NCBI RefSeq assembly: GCF_042678305.1
Contig: NZ_JBHUDT010000009.1
Reading direction: 5' to 3' (one strand)
DNA: 42,740 bases
Origin: Gelatiniphilus marinus
Lineage (GTDB): Bacteria; Bacteroidota; Bacteroidia; Flavobacteriales; Flavobacteriaceae
The notes beneath the pieces are model-generated. The model did not search any database, was not told the origin of the DNA, and was given only the letters and a program-made list of their open reading frames with translations. A program made the position numbers and the translations under genes. Of this stretch, positions 30,839-39,618 are shown one piece after another; positions within the stretch are counted from its first letter, which is position 1, and the number at the start of each line of letters is the position of its first letter.

Positions 30839-33508
30839 CTAATTTATAGTGTCTTGTTTGTTTTTTTTGTTGCCTAATAGTCCGCCAAGTATATTTTTAA
30901 CGGCCTTGGTAGTGTTTGTTTTTGTAGAATCTGTTGGAGTTTTGTTACCTCCAATAATATCTCCCAATACATTTTTAACCGTATTGTTTTGTTCTTTTTT
31001 AAGCGAGTCGGTTTTGGTTTTATTGTTGCCTATAACATTGCCAATTAGGTCTTTAACCTTGTTTTTGCCTTGGTTTAGCAGTTTTTGTTTTTCAATCTCA
31101 ATAAGTTGCTTTGTTAGGTTGCTAATGCCACTGGTTAAATCGGTTTTTATGGTCGGATTTGTATAACTACCCCCAATATTGGCCGTAACCGGAATAGCAA
31201 TGTTTTTAGCTTCTTCGGTATTAATTCTTCCAATTAACTGGTTGATCTCACTACCTAAATATTTTGCGGGTACGTTAAAAATAGCGCTGTAATTTAGGGT
31301 TTTATCGAAACCGTGGGAGCCCGAAACGTTAATTACAATATCATCGTATTTTATTTGAAATGGTTTTACGCTTACCTGCCCATTGGCGAATTCCAGTTTG
31401 GTTTTTAAATCTTTTAAATCCAATTTTTCAAAGTCTATAAAATTTAGTGCGCCTTCAAGTTTTGTTATCAATTCACTTTGGTTTGCGCCAATTCGAGTGG
31501 CTAACAATTCTGCGAAAGCGTTACCAGAAACACTACTTAAATCTGGCGAAAACTCATTGTCTAAATATCCAGTAAGATTAATGTTTGTATTTAGTTTCCC
31601 TGCTAATATTTTGGCAATTGGCGCTAAATTTTGAAGCAATTCCAAATTATCGAACGATTGCGCAATATCGAACCCATTGGCACCCAAACTGAAATTAAAA
31701 GTAGGTGTTTCGCTTTTTGTTGACACATCGCCGGTAATAGACAGCGCACCATCAAAAATACTAGACGTCATGTTTTTTAAGGTGGCTTGCTGGTCTTTAA
31801 TTAACAGCGAGCCTTTTACATCCTTTAAATTTAAATTATTGTAAACCACGGTTTTGGCATCGGCATTAATGGTGCAATCTAAAAAGGCGGGGATTTTTAA
31901 AGATTCGGTTTTCGATGAGGTTTTGTTTTCAGCGGAAGCTTTGTTTTTAGTCATAAAATCACTCACTTTAAATACGTTGGAATTCACGTTAAAATTCCCT
32001 TGCAAGGTGTTGTCGCTCAATAAAAAACCCAGTAGATTTTTAATGGTTCCGGTAGCGTTTAAATCGCTATCGCCCGTTTTGGCTTTAAAATGATTTAACG
32101 AAACCGTTCCCGGATTAAAGGTCAGATCTGCTTTTGAAATATGAATGGGGTTTACAATATCTTCCGATGAAAACACAAAATCGGTAATGCTGGCCAAACC
32201 GTTATTTTTAATGCGCTGGTAAGCATTGGTTTCAATGGCTTTCATATCAAAAGCCGTGTTGATTTTTCCTTTTAAAATACCGCTCAACGCATTATCCAAT
32301 TCAATGGGATACACTTTGGTAATGTTGGCTAAATTTAAAACGCCGTCAATATTGGCGTTAACCAACATGTTTTTGGTGATGTTTTTTAAGGTTGCCGACG
32401 ATTTAAACACATCGTCATCAATTTTAAAATTTAGTTTTTCAATGGCTACAAACGTATCATCTGCATTGCCCGTTGTGTTTTTTATTGATGTGTTTATGGA
32501 AATATTGCTCACGCGTTTTGGCAAATCGGGATATTTAAACGAGGCGTTGTTTGATGTGATATTAATGTTAAAACCAGGAATGGTCTCATCCGAATTCAAG
32601 CCTTTTATAATGCCGCTTATTTTAAAATCGCCGGTAGTTTGAACATCGTCGATATTCTTGGAATAGGCTTTTGGAATAACCGCCAAGAAATTTTTAAAAT
32701 CAGATTCCGGGTTTTTAAAAGTGATATCGATCTCCTGTCCGTTTTCCAACAGCTTCACAAAACCTTGAAACTCCAAAGGCAAATCGTTAATAAAACCTTT
32801 GTTTTCTTTAAAGGTGTAAATACTGTTGTTTAAATCCAACCCAATTAAAGCATCCAGTTTTACGGGGTTGTTGCTTAAATAGGTGGTGCTATCCATGGTA
32901 ATGCTCAAATTGGCTTCACTTTTGGTATTTAATTCTGACGCTTCCGCGGAAAAAATACCGTTGCCGGTATGGTTTATTTCAGATACGTGGATGATCATAT
33001 TTGAAGCTTCATCCAAATACGTTAACGCACTATTGTTGATGCTGTACTCTTCAAGATTAAAGGAAAAACTACTTGATGGCGTTTCGGTTGAAGCTTTTTC
33101 GTCTGCTTTGGCAATATCATAATTAACATCGCCAAATTTATTTGTTTTTAAGGTTAATAAAACTTCGTCCGCATCAATGGAATTTACGGTTATAGGGTCT
33201 TCGCTCGCCGTTTTAAACAGCTCTTTAATAGGCATGGTAAACGCTATGTTTTTTGCCGTGGCCAAGGTTTCGTCTTTAAAAGGCGCAAAATTGGTAATAA
33301 CCAAATCGCTTACGCTAACATGGGCTTGCGGGAAGCTACTGATGAAACTTAGGCTAACATCGCTAAACTCTACTTTGGCATTGACGTTCTCGTTTATAAA
33401 TTGCTTAACCATGTCTTTAATCTGGCCTTGAAACGCAAAAGGAATTGCAATTAAAAGTACAATGATTATTAGTAATGTAATGCCAATAATTTTTAAAGAT
33501 TTTTTCAT
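30839..33508 (-). CDS. AsmA family protein
   Basis: This 889-aa protein has one N-terminal membrane helix (I-I-G-I-T-L-L-I-I-I-V-L-L-I-A-I-P-F) and then a very long periplasmic part rich in beta structure. The AsmA N-terminal signature is V-K-Q-F-I-N-E-N-V-N-A-K-V-E-F-S-D-V. AsmA-type proteins are bridge-like lipid transporters between the membranes and influence outer-membrane assembly. The C-terminal 80 residues hold three repeats of K-N-x-L-G-x-x-x-G-N-K-K/T-x-x-D-S, a low-complexity tail. No operon partners are close enough to be certain. Confidence 0.9.
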   Translation of the reverse strand: MKKSLKIIGITLLIIIVLLIAIPFAFQGQIKDMVKQFINENVNAKVEFSDVSLSFISSFPQAHVSVSDLVITNFAPFKDETLATAKNIAFTMPIKELFKTASEDPITVNSIDADEVLLTLKTNKFGDVNYDIAKADEKASTETPSSSFSFNLEEYSINNSALTYLDEASNMIIHVSEINHTGNGIFSAEASELNTKSEANLSITMDSTTYLSNNPVKLDALIGLDLNNSIYTFKENKGFINDLPLEFQGFVKLLENGQEIDITFKNPESDFKNFLAVIPKAYSKNIDDVQTTGDFKISGIIKGLNSDETIPGFNINITSNNASFKYPDLPKRVSNISINTSIKNTTGNADDTFVAIEKLNFKIDDDVFKSSATLKNITKNMLVNANIDGVLNLANITKVYPIELDNALSGILKGKINTAFDMKAIETNAYQRIKNNGLASITDFVFSSEDIVNPIHISKADLTFNPGTVSLNHFKAKTGDSDLNATGTIKNLLGFLLSDNTLQGNFNVNSNVFKVSDFMTKNKASAENKTSSKTESLKIPAFLDCTINADAKTVVYNNLNLKDVKGSLLIKDQQATLKNMTSSIFDGALSITGDVSTKSETPTFNFSLGANGFDIAQSFDNLELLQNLAPIAKILAGKLNTNINLTGYLDNEFSPDLSSVSGNAFAELLATRIGANQSELITKLEGALNFIDFEKLDLKDLKTKLEFANGQVSVKPFQIKYDDIVINVSGSHGFDKTLNYSAIFNVPAKYLGSEINQLIGRINTEEAKNIAIPVTANIGGSYTNPTIKTDLTSGISNLTKQLIEIEKQKLLNQGKNKVKDLIGNVIGNNKTKTDSLKKEQNNTVKNVLGDIIGGNKTPTDSTKTNTTKAVKNILGGLLGNKKNKQDTIN

Positions 33509-33525
33509 AGAAAAATATTTTTTTT

Positions 33526-33552
33526 GTTTCCGTGAAAACGGAAATCTTTACT
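33526..33552. repeat. Short hairpin TTTCCGT/ACGGAAA
   Basis: A 7-bp stem with a short loop lies between the queuosine-precursor transporter and the AsmA gene. On the minus strand it has no immediate T run, so it is a weak terminator. It resembles the short flavobacterial intergenic palindromes seen at 1099 and 1218. Confidence 0.4.
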
Positions 33553-33634
33553 TTTTTCGCTTATAAATAGATACGCAAAAATGATGTTAAAAGATGAAAC
33601 TTACTTTTTATATATGTTAATTTTTTCAGAATTT

Positions 33635-34339
33635 TTAGAGCAAATCTATCTCTTCATTTACCTTTAAATTAAAACGTTTTCTGAATAAATAAACACCCAA
33701 ATACAAAAAAGGCGTGTCGCAAGCGGCTACAAAAACCTTAAATAAAAACCCGCTAACCAATAAGCCTTTAAAAAGACTCCAGGGCAAAACCTCGAAAAAG
33801 CACAATAGAAAAACAACCGAAAAGGTATCGACAAATTGCGATAACCACGTCGAGAAATTGTTGCGCAGCCAAAGGTATTTGCCACGGGTTAGTTTTTTCC
33901 AGAAATGATAAATTTGAATATCTACAAACTGCGCAAATAAATAGGCCGTCATGCTGGCGCCAACGGCTAAAATGGTTCGGCCAAATACTTTTGTAAAAAT
34001 AGAATCGTTAATGGGCGAATCTGCAAAAGCGGGTACCACATCGGCAACATAAACAATTAATACCGAAAACAAAGAGGCAAAAATACCGGTAACCACTACT
34101 TGATTTGCCCGCTTTTTACCGTAAATCTCGCTAATTAAATCGGTGATTAAAAAGGTAATGGGATAGGGTAAAATACCAACCGAGACAATAAAAAGTTTGC
34201 TCCCAAAAACCTCAATGTCCAACGGGTGCCAATAAAAAAACTTTTGAAAAATCAAGTTTGAAACCACCAACGATGTTATAAATAGCGCCCCTAAAAGCAT
34301 GTAAATACGCTGTGCCGCAAGTTTGTCTTTTAATGTCAT
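33635..34339 (-). CDS. Queuosine precursor transporter (YhhQ/VUT family)
   Basis: This 234-aa protein has six membrane helices, with family signs L-P-Y-P-I-T-F-L-I-T-D-L-I-S-E-I-Y-G-K-K-R-A-N-Q-V-V and F-V-D-I-Q-I-Y-H-F-W-K. YhhQ-type carriers import preQ0/preQ1 for queuosine synthesis. The last helices include C-D-T-P-F-L-Y-L-G-V-Y-L. It is a single gene with a palindromic repeat upstream (34366-34412). Confidence 0.92.
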   Translation of the reverse strand: MTLKDKLAAQRIYMLLGALFITSLVVSNLIFQKFFYWHPLDIEVFGSKLFIVSVGILPYPITFLITDLISEIYGKKRANQVVVTGIFASLFSVLIVYVADVVPAFADSPINDSIFTKVFGRTILAVGASMTAYLFAQFVDIQIYHFWKKLTRGKYLWLRNNFSTWLSQFVDTFSVVFLLCFFEVLPWSLFKGLLVSGFLFKVFVAACDTPFLYLGVYLFRKRFNLKVNEEIDLL

Positions 34340-34365
34340 ATAAATTGTGAATAAATAATTTGTTG

Positions 34366-34412
34366 TCAGTTCGAGTGATGCGACGCAGGAGCATTGTATC
34401 GAGAACTTGTCT
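34366..34412. repeat. GTTCGAG...TCGAGAAC palindromic repeat
   Basis: CAGTTCGAGTG and TATCGAGAACTTG form the imperfect arms of a hairpin around a G+C-rich loop. It lies in the divergent gap between the transporter and the HPPK-dNK gene. It has the typical form of a dispersed intergenic repeat in this family. Confidence 0.55.
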
Positions 34413-34531
34413 AATTCAATATACTTATTTAATAGTTTTAAATTTTGATTTATTGGGAGCTAATAATTGTGAATAAATCATTAATGTAAATATAAAGTAA
34501 ACCATTTACTTTTAGTTAATTTGCTTTCTCA

Positions 34532-35680
34532 ATGAAAAAACCAACTACATTTTATATTGCTTTGGGCAGTAACAAAGGCGATAAATTGAAGAATTTGCAA
34601 AGTGCCGTTGACGCTATTTATACCAAAATCGGGCATGTAAAACTTATTTCCAAAGTTTATAAATCGCCCGCTATTGGTTTTTGTACCGAAGCTTTTGTAG
34701 AAGATTTCTTGAATTGTTGTTTGGTTTTGGAGTCCGATATGCAGCCCCAAAATGTGCTACGGGAATTATTGGCCATCGAAACCGCTTTGGGGCGTACGGC
34801 AAAAAAAGGAACGGGCTACGAAGCCCGAACCATAGATTTGGATATTGTTTTTGCCGAAACCGAAGTTATCGACACAAAAACCTTGAAAGTGCCACACCCC
34901 GAAATGGAAAAACGCAGGTTTGTTTTGCTGCCTTTAAATGATATTGCTTCTAAAATAAAGCATCCCGTAATAAATAAAGAAGTATCGGTTTTATTAGATG
35001 AATGTGAAGACGAGTCGGTTTTAGAGCCCATTAATATTTGGTTGAAAAACCCGAGCAAGCAATTTAACTTTTCAAAATACAACTACATTGCCATAGAGGG
35101 GAATATTGGCGCAGGAAAAACCAGTTTAGCCACTAAAATGGCGCACGATTTTAATGCGAAACTTATTTTGGAACGTTTTGCAGATAATCCGTTTTTGCCT
35201 AAATTTTACGAAGATGCACAGCGTTACGCCTTTACTTTGGAGATGAGTTTTTTGGCCGATCGCTACCAGCAAATATCAGACGATTTATCGCAGCTCGATT
35301 TGTTTAAAGATTTTATCGTGAGCGATTACGATGTGTTTAAATCGCTTATTTTCGCGAAAATTACTTTGGAAGAAGATGAGTTTATGCTTTACCGAAAGCT
35401 TTTTAATTTGATGTACAAAGATTTAAAAAAGCCCGAGTTGTATGTGTATTTATACCAAAACACCGAACGGTTGCAACAAAACATTAAAAAACGCGGACGC
35501 GATTACGAGCAAAATATAGGCAATGATTACCTGGAAAAAATAAACACAGGCTATTTAGAATTTTTAAAAACCCAAACCGATTTTAACGTTAAGATTATTG
35601 ATGTTTCTGAAAGGGATTTTGTTGAAAACAGAGCCGATTATTTGTGGGTATTGGGCGGTATTTGCGGTGGTGCATTTTAG
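34532..35680 (+). CDS. folK: Fused HPPK (FolK) and deoxynucleoside kinase
   Basis: This 382-aa two-domain enzyme begins with HPPK (1-160): A-L-G-S-N-K-G-D-K-L-K-N-L at 10-22, R-T-I-D-L-D-I at 99-105 and P-H-P-E-M-E-K-R-R-F at 121-130. It transfers pyrophosphate from ATP to the pterin in folate synthesis. Residues 185-382 are a deoxynucleoside kinase: P-loop G-N-I-G-A-G-K-T-S at 190-198, then L-E-R-F-A-D-N-P-F-L, L-A-D-R-Y-Q-Q and R-G-R-D-Y-E-Q. Joining folate and deoxynucleotide salvage in one chain is known in Bacteroidota. The two halves are each of full length. Confidence 0.93.
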   Translation: MKKPTTFYIALGSNKGDKLKNLQSAVDAIYTKIGHVKLISKVYKSPAIGFCTEAFVEDFLNCCLVLESDMQPQNVLRELLAIETALGRTAKKGTGYEARTIDLDIVFAETEVIDTKTLKVPHPEMEKRRFVLLPLNDIASKIKHPVINKEVSVLLDECEDESVLEPINIWLKNPSKQFNFSKYNYIAIEGNIGAGKTSLATKMAHDFNAKLILERFADNPFLPKFYEDAQRYAFTLEMSFLADRYQQISDDLSQLDLFKDFIVSDYDVFKSLIFAKITLEEDEFMLYRKLFNLMYKDLKKPELYVYLYQNTERLQQNIKKRGRDYEQNIGNDYLEKINTGYLEFLKTQTDFNVKIIDVSERDFVENRADYLWVLGGICGGAF

Positions 35681-35833
35681 CAGTACATTTTTTTATGTAA
35701 TTGGCACTGTGCTGTAATTTTGTTTGTAAGTATGTAATTGTTTGCTTGGTAAATATTATTTACAGCTTCTTTTGGTTTCTTAGTTAAAATTTTTGTTTCG
35801 TACTTTTCTGCTTTTTAGCATTGGTAAATGCAA

Positions 35834-36106
35834 TCAAGCTACTGTTATATAAAATCTCATTATTCCAATAATGGTAGAATTAAATTCTGTAGTAAATAAC
35901 AAAGCCAAAGCAAGTGCAAAAATAACCGGTTGATATTTTGTAAAGAAGTTTGTAATAAGGTTTTTTTGTTTTATTGCGTTTAGTTCTCCGTTTTTATCAA
36001 AAATTAGATAAAAAACAGGATAAGCCCCTCTTAAAAAATGTGCCGACTTCCAAACACAAGTTTTTGTTTTTATTTCTTTGTTGTATTGTAAAAAAAAGCA
36101 TCGTTT
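35834..36106 (-). pseudogene. Remnant of an unrecognised membrane protein gene
   Basis: The minus strand is open for about 90 codons from just after a stop (36107-36109) to a TGA (35834-35836), but it has no start codon. The translation is protein-like: F-L-R-G-A-Y-P-V-F-Y-L-I-F-D-K-N-G-E-L-N, then a hydrophobic stretch V-I-F-A-L-A-L-A-L-L-F-T-T-E-F-N-S-T. It is probably the C-terminal remnant of a gene in the accessory region. No family was recognised. The rest of the 590-bp gap (35681-36270) holds only the degenerate spacer at 36196-36250. Confidence 0.4.
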
Positions 36107-36195
36107 TTATGGTTTTTCAGAGTATTTCTTTTGGTCTGGGCAATTAATTTTTCGATACATTTTTTATTTGCCACATGGTTGTCTATAATTACAGT

Positions 36196-36250
36196 AAAGG
36201 TGTTTTGTATATGGTTTTGCTATCTGTTTAGTGAGCATATGGTGCAAATA
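36196..36250. repeat. Degenerate cassette-type spacer after the methyltransferase gene
   Basis: GGTGTTTTGTATATGGTTTTGC resembles the left arm of the 40702-40835 element (CGTGTTTATATATGGTTTGT), and GCATATGGTGCAAAT could be its shortened right arm. It lies just after the 3' end of the methyltransferase gene, as the better spacers do for their genes. Similarity is by eye and partial. Confidence 0.35.
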
Positions 36251-36270
36251 AAGCATGATTAGACCAAGTT

Positions 36271-36888
36271 TTAAGCTGTTTTTTTTCCGATAAACCGAAT
36301 CACGCTTGCTAAGCCATTGTGAAAATTTCCTTCGCTTAATTCTACAAGCTTTTCATCGAGTTCGATAATTTCAAAATCCCTAAAGGTTTCTTTTATTTCC
36401 TGTTTAGAAAATAGCATTCCCTTATCTCCAGGGCCACCAATTTTAGGATTTTTTTTTCGAAGTTCGAGATTGTTTATGCTAAAACCTTCTAAAATTATAT
36501 AACCATTTGGTTTAATTAAATCAGCCAAGTCTTTGTGTAATTTTTCTTTTACCTTTTCTGGGAAATGGGCATAAATAAGGGCAAGGGAACCAAAACTGTT
36601 TTTTTTGAGGTTTAGTTGGCTTAGTTCTCCAACTCTATAATTAATTTTTACGCCTTCGGTGTGCGCCAATTGCATTGCCTTGGTTTTAGCTTCTTCGCTA
36701 ATATCAAAAGCCAGAACATCTAATCCGTTTTTTGAGGCGTAAACGGCATTTCGTCCTTCACCTTCGGCAGGTAAAAGTATTTTACCAGAAAGGTTTAGTT
36801 TGTTGAGAGCGTCTTTAAAAAATACGTTGGGGCTTTTTCCGTATGCGAAATCTTTTGTTTTGTACCTATCGTTCCAAAATTCCTTCAT
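36271..36888 (-). CDS. Class I SAM-dependent methyltransferase
   Basis: This 205-aa protein has the SAM site I-L-L-P-A-E-G-E-G-R-N-A-V-Y at 37-50, followed by L-D-V-L-A-F-D-I-S at the acidic loop. These small proteins resemble the TehB/thiol-methyltransferase group (N-terminal F-W-N-D-R-Y, F-A-Y-G-K-S-P-N). The substrate is unknown. It is a solitary gene on the minus strand with structured spacers on both sides, and may be a cassette-type passenger. Confidence 0.88.
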   Translation of the reverse strand: MKEFWNDRYKTKDFAYGKSPNVFFKDALNKLNLSGKILLPAEGEGRNAVYASKNGLDVLAFDISEEAKTKAMQLAHTEGVKINYRVGELSQLNLKKNSFGSLALIYAHFPEKVKEKLHKDLADLIKPNGYIILEGFSINNLELRKKNPKIGGPGDKGMLFSKQEIKETFRDFEIIELDEKLVELSEGNFHNGLASVIRFIGKKTA

Positions 36889-36911
36889 GTAGTTTTAGGG
36901 TTTTCTGCATC

Positions 36912-37067
36912 ATGCATAATGTGTTTGTATGCTTGGTTATGTGATTAATGCACTAAAGTTAGCAAATAAATTACAGATAGAATTTTCAGGGTTTACATTA
37001 CTATAATTTGTTGATGTTTGAATTAATAGGGGGATAGTAATTTTAAAATCCTTTTTGTTGTAGGCAG
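36912..37067. repeat. Degenerate cassette-type spacer after the DinB-family gene
   Basis: GTGTTTGTATGCTTGG and further TTAGCAAATAAATTACAGA follow the same order as GTGTTTATATATGG and TAGTAAATAATTACAGA in the element at 40702-40835. The right end TTGTTGTAGGCAG is a weak mirror of the left. It begins 3 nt from the DinB stop codon. The spacer is clearly related but has lost parts of its pairing. Confidence 0.4.
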
Positions 37068-37069
37068 TT

Positions 37070-37534
37070 TTATTTAATTTGTTTTTTTATGAGTTTAATT
37101 TGTCCGAGATGATAATAAGTGTGTTCAATCATTGCGTCAATATTACGGTAATATGTCCCATATTGTTTATCTATAAAGTCCGACAATATTTTTTCGTCTG
37201 ACATTTTTTCAACAAGTTCGATAAATTCTTCTGAGTCAAGGCAAAACTTATTGATTAAATTTTGCCACTCTTGTTCTGATTTTACAGCTGGGTAATCAAA
37301 GCTATATTTGTCTCGTATATCAAGTGTTCCTCCCTTAAGAACTTTTTTAACTCCAGCTATATAGTAATCAATATGAAAAGTCAAATCAGCAATAGTGTTA
37401 AAATCATCTATTTTTTGAGTTGCTTGTTTCCAATCGAGGTCAATTATTTGTTCTTTGAAATTTGTGCCTAAAACCCATTTTCCTTCAGTAAAGATTTCTT
37501 TTAGTCGGCTAGCTAAATATTCGTTTAATTTCAT
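37070..37534 (-). CDS. DinB/YfiT-like metalloprotein
   Basis: This 154-aa four-helix protein has the DinB-type metal histidines H54 (L-T-F-H-I-D-Y-Y), H138 and H142 (I-E-H-T-Y-Y-H-L-G-Q). Such proteins include thiol-transferases using bacillithiol or similar, but many have no known job. The gene is solitary, on the minus strand, and set between structured spacers. The family assignment is firm, but the biochemical role is not. Confidence 0.85.
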   Translation of the reverse strand: MKLNEYLASRLKEIFTEGKWVLGTNFKEQIIDLDWKQATQKIDDFNTIADLTFHIDYYIAGVKKVLKGGTLDIRDKYSFDYPAVKSEQEWQNLINKFCLDSEEFIELVEKMSDEKILSDFIDKQYGTYYRNIDAMIEHTYYHLGQIKLIKKQIK

Positions 37535-37564
37535 GATAATAAATTTAATTTTTGGTTTTTGATT

Positions 37565-37760
37565 GCCACCGTGTTGCTGTTAGGCTAGTTAAATTGGCTA
37601 GCACTTAGCTTTGCAACTACGCACCAAGTTTGAAATTCTTGTGGAATTTCAAAAGTAGATAAAAACAAGCAATTACTTTGGCCGTTGTTGAGTGTGGATC
37701 ACATACTTCATCTAAAAATTTTCCGTAACTCAATTTCGTTCTGTTTTAATTGCACCCAAT
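37565..37760. repeat. Structured intergenic spacer with a 10-bp central hairpin
   Basis: TTTGAAATTC (37629-37638) pairs perfectly with GAATTTCAAA (37644-37653) around a 5-nt loop. It is preceded by TTGCCACCGTGTTGCTG and followed by GGCCGTTGTTGAGTG, which are reminiscent of, but not convincingly paired like, the arms of the 131-134 bp spacers. It makes up most of the 330-bp gap between the DinB and acr3 genes, in which I see no gene. Confidence 0.35.
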
Positions 37761-37829
37761 GGTTCTCTTGTATATGAAAAGTAGCGGATTTTTAAGCACT
37801 AACTTTTCAGATAGCAATATACTTAATTA

Positions 37830-37866
37830 GAGGGAAAAGCGGTTCAGAATTGCATCTAAACCGCTA
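37830..37866 (-). terminator. Terminator of the arsenic operon
   Basis: AGCGGTT (37838-37844) pairs with AACCGCT (37859-37865), and T runs lie on both sides. On the minus strand the stem begins inside the acr3 stop codon. It marks the end of the ars transcript and may also serve the plus strand. Confidence 0.75.
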
Positions 37867-38961
37867 TTTTTTATATACGTTGTTACCCACTGGCTTTTTT
37901 CGTTCAGTTTGTTTTTCAGCGTTGGCTTTTCCGTAATGTTTTTTTCTCAACCAAAAGGAAACACGAACCAATAAAATCAATGCAGGAACTTCCACTAATG
38001 GTCCAATCACACCTGCAAATGCCTGTCCTGAATTAAGTCCGAAAACAGCAATAGCAACAGCAATCGCTAATTCAAAATTATTTCCAGCTGCTGTAAATGC
38101 TACTGAAGTTGTTTTGTCATATTCTGCTCCTGTTGCTTTGGTAAAGAAAAATCCAATGATGAACATTAGTGTAAAATAAATAAGTAATGGAATCGCAATA
38201 ATTACAACGTCCATTGGAATTTCTACAATCAGTTCTCCTTTTAATGAGAACATTACCACAATTGTAAATAACAATGCAATTAAGGTCATTGGCGAAATTG
38301 TCGGAATGAACTTTTTTGTGTACCATTCCTCTCCTTTTACTTTTACCAAAAGCAATCTACTCAAAATTCCCATTACAAACGGAATACCTAAATAGATGGC
38401 TACACTTTCTGCAATTGTACCGATTGAAATATCTACGATTGCTCCTTCAAACCCAAAGTAGGGTGGAAGAACAGTAATAAATATCCAAGCATAAAAACTG
38501 TATGCAAACACTTGAAAAATACTGTTTAATGCTACTAAACCTGCTCCATATTCGCTACTTCCTTCTGCTAGGTCGTTCCACACTAAAACCATCGCAATAC
38601 AACGAGCCAAACCAATTAAAATGAGTCCAACCATATATTCTGGATAATCTCGTAAAAACGTAATTGCCAAAATGAACATTAAAACAGGACCAATTATCCA
38701 ATTTAAAACAAGTGAAATAGAAAGGATTTTTGTATTTCTAAATACTTTTGGTAACAGTGCATAGTTAACTTTTGCTAAAGGTGGATACATCATTAAAATC
38801 AAACCGATTGCAATCGGAATATTGGTTGTTCCACTACTAAATGAGTTGATAATGTTTGGAAATGTTGGAATAAAATATCCAATTCCAACACCAAAAGCCA
38901 TTGCCACAAATATCCAAAGTGTCAGATTTCTGTCAAGAAAACTTAATTTTTTTGAAGCCAT
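37864..38961 (-). CDS. acr3: Acr3-family arsenite efflux transporter
   Basis: This 365-aa protein has ten membrane helices. The conserved Acr3 cysteine is C121 in I-G-L-A-R-C-I-A-M-V-L-V-W-N-D, and the second motif is A-G-N-N-F-E-L-A-I-A-V-A-I-A-V-F-G. Acr3 exports arsenite using the proton gradient. The gene starts 4 nt after the arsC stop and is last in the order arsR, DUF6428, arsC, acr3. Length and motifs are intact, so resistance could work even with a broken arsC if arsenite is the substrate. Confidence 0.95.
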   Translation of the reverse strand: MASKKLSFLDRNLTLWIFVAMAFGVGIGYFIPTFPNIINSFSSGTTNIPIAIGLILMMYPPLAKVNYALLPKVFRNTKILSISLVLNWIIGPVLMFILAITFLRDYPEYMVGLILIGLARCIAMVLVWNDLAEGSSEYGAGLVALNSIFQVFAYSFYAWIFITVLPPYFGFEGAIVDISIGTIAESVAIYLGIPFVMGILSRLLLVKVKGEEWYTKKFIPTISPMTLIALLFTIVVMFSLKGELIVEIPMDVVIIAIPLLIYFTLMFIIGFFFTKATGAEYDKTTSVAFTAAGNNFELAIAVAIAVFGLNSGQAFAGVIGPLVEVPALILLVRVSFWLRKKHYGKANAEKQTERKKPVGNNVYKK

Positions 38962-38965
38962 TTTT

Positions 38966-39599
38966 TTAAGAATTTATTTGAGAAAAAACGTAAAACAGTT
39001 CAGTAGCAATTTGTAGACTTCTTTCCTTGTATTTTTCTGCTTGTTGTGGTGTGTTATCAAATGCTTTTGGGTCTTTAAAGGTTATTGGAATACGTTTTTC
39101 TGCACCTGCAATGAAAGGGCAACCACCATCAGCCTGTGAGCAAGTCATAATAGCTGCAAATTCAGATTTTGGGTTGAAATCGTCATCTAACTTTTTTGAA
39201 AACCCGATGATTGGATGTTCATTGCCAGCATATTTAATGCTGTAAATTGGGTTTTCGTTTTTTTGAAATGGGTTTTATTTGAAAACCCGAATTTTGCAAT
39301 GTTTCAGCAACCATAGGAAAAAGTGCTGTTGCCTCTGTACCTCCTGAATAACAAAACACGTTTTTAATATTAAAATAGTTTGCCATTGTTTGAGCCCAAA
39401 CTTGCGATAAATGACTTCTTCTTGAATTGTGAGTGCAAATGAAATTGATACGGATTTCTTTGTTTTCAGAAACTTTTGACTGAATAAAATCTACTAGCGG
39501 TTGTAAAACTTCTTTACGCTCGCTTGTAATTGTTTGAGGATTTAATCCTTTAATTACATTTTCTATTTCTGAAAACAGAATTGGTTTTGTTGTTATCAT
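38966..39599 (-). pseudogene. arsC: Arsenate reductase (low-molecular-weight phosphatase fold), frameshifted
   Basis: The first frame (39234-39599) encodes 121 residues with the P-loop C55-T-H-N-S-R-R61 after I-N-F-I, and G-G-T-E-A-T-A. It then ends in K-R-K-P-N-L-Q-H-stop. The next frame continues the family sequence: N-P-I-Y-S-I-K-Y-A-G-N-E-H-P, then the redox cysteine region M-T-C-S-Q-A-D-G-G-C-P-F to S-Q-I-N-S. Removing one A from the A7 run (T7 at 39258-39264) joins them into about 210 residues. It reduces arsenate to arsenite for Acr3. It may be a true null, an error, or rescued by slippage on A7. Confidence 0.88.
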
Positions 39600-39618
39600 T
39601 TTTATAAGATTTATTCAT

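Noticed and set aside
39027..39245. Plus-strand frame opposite arsC
   Set aside because: Antisense of the second half of arsC, whose family sequence is clear on the minus strand.
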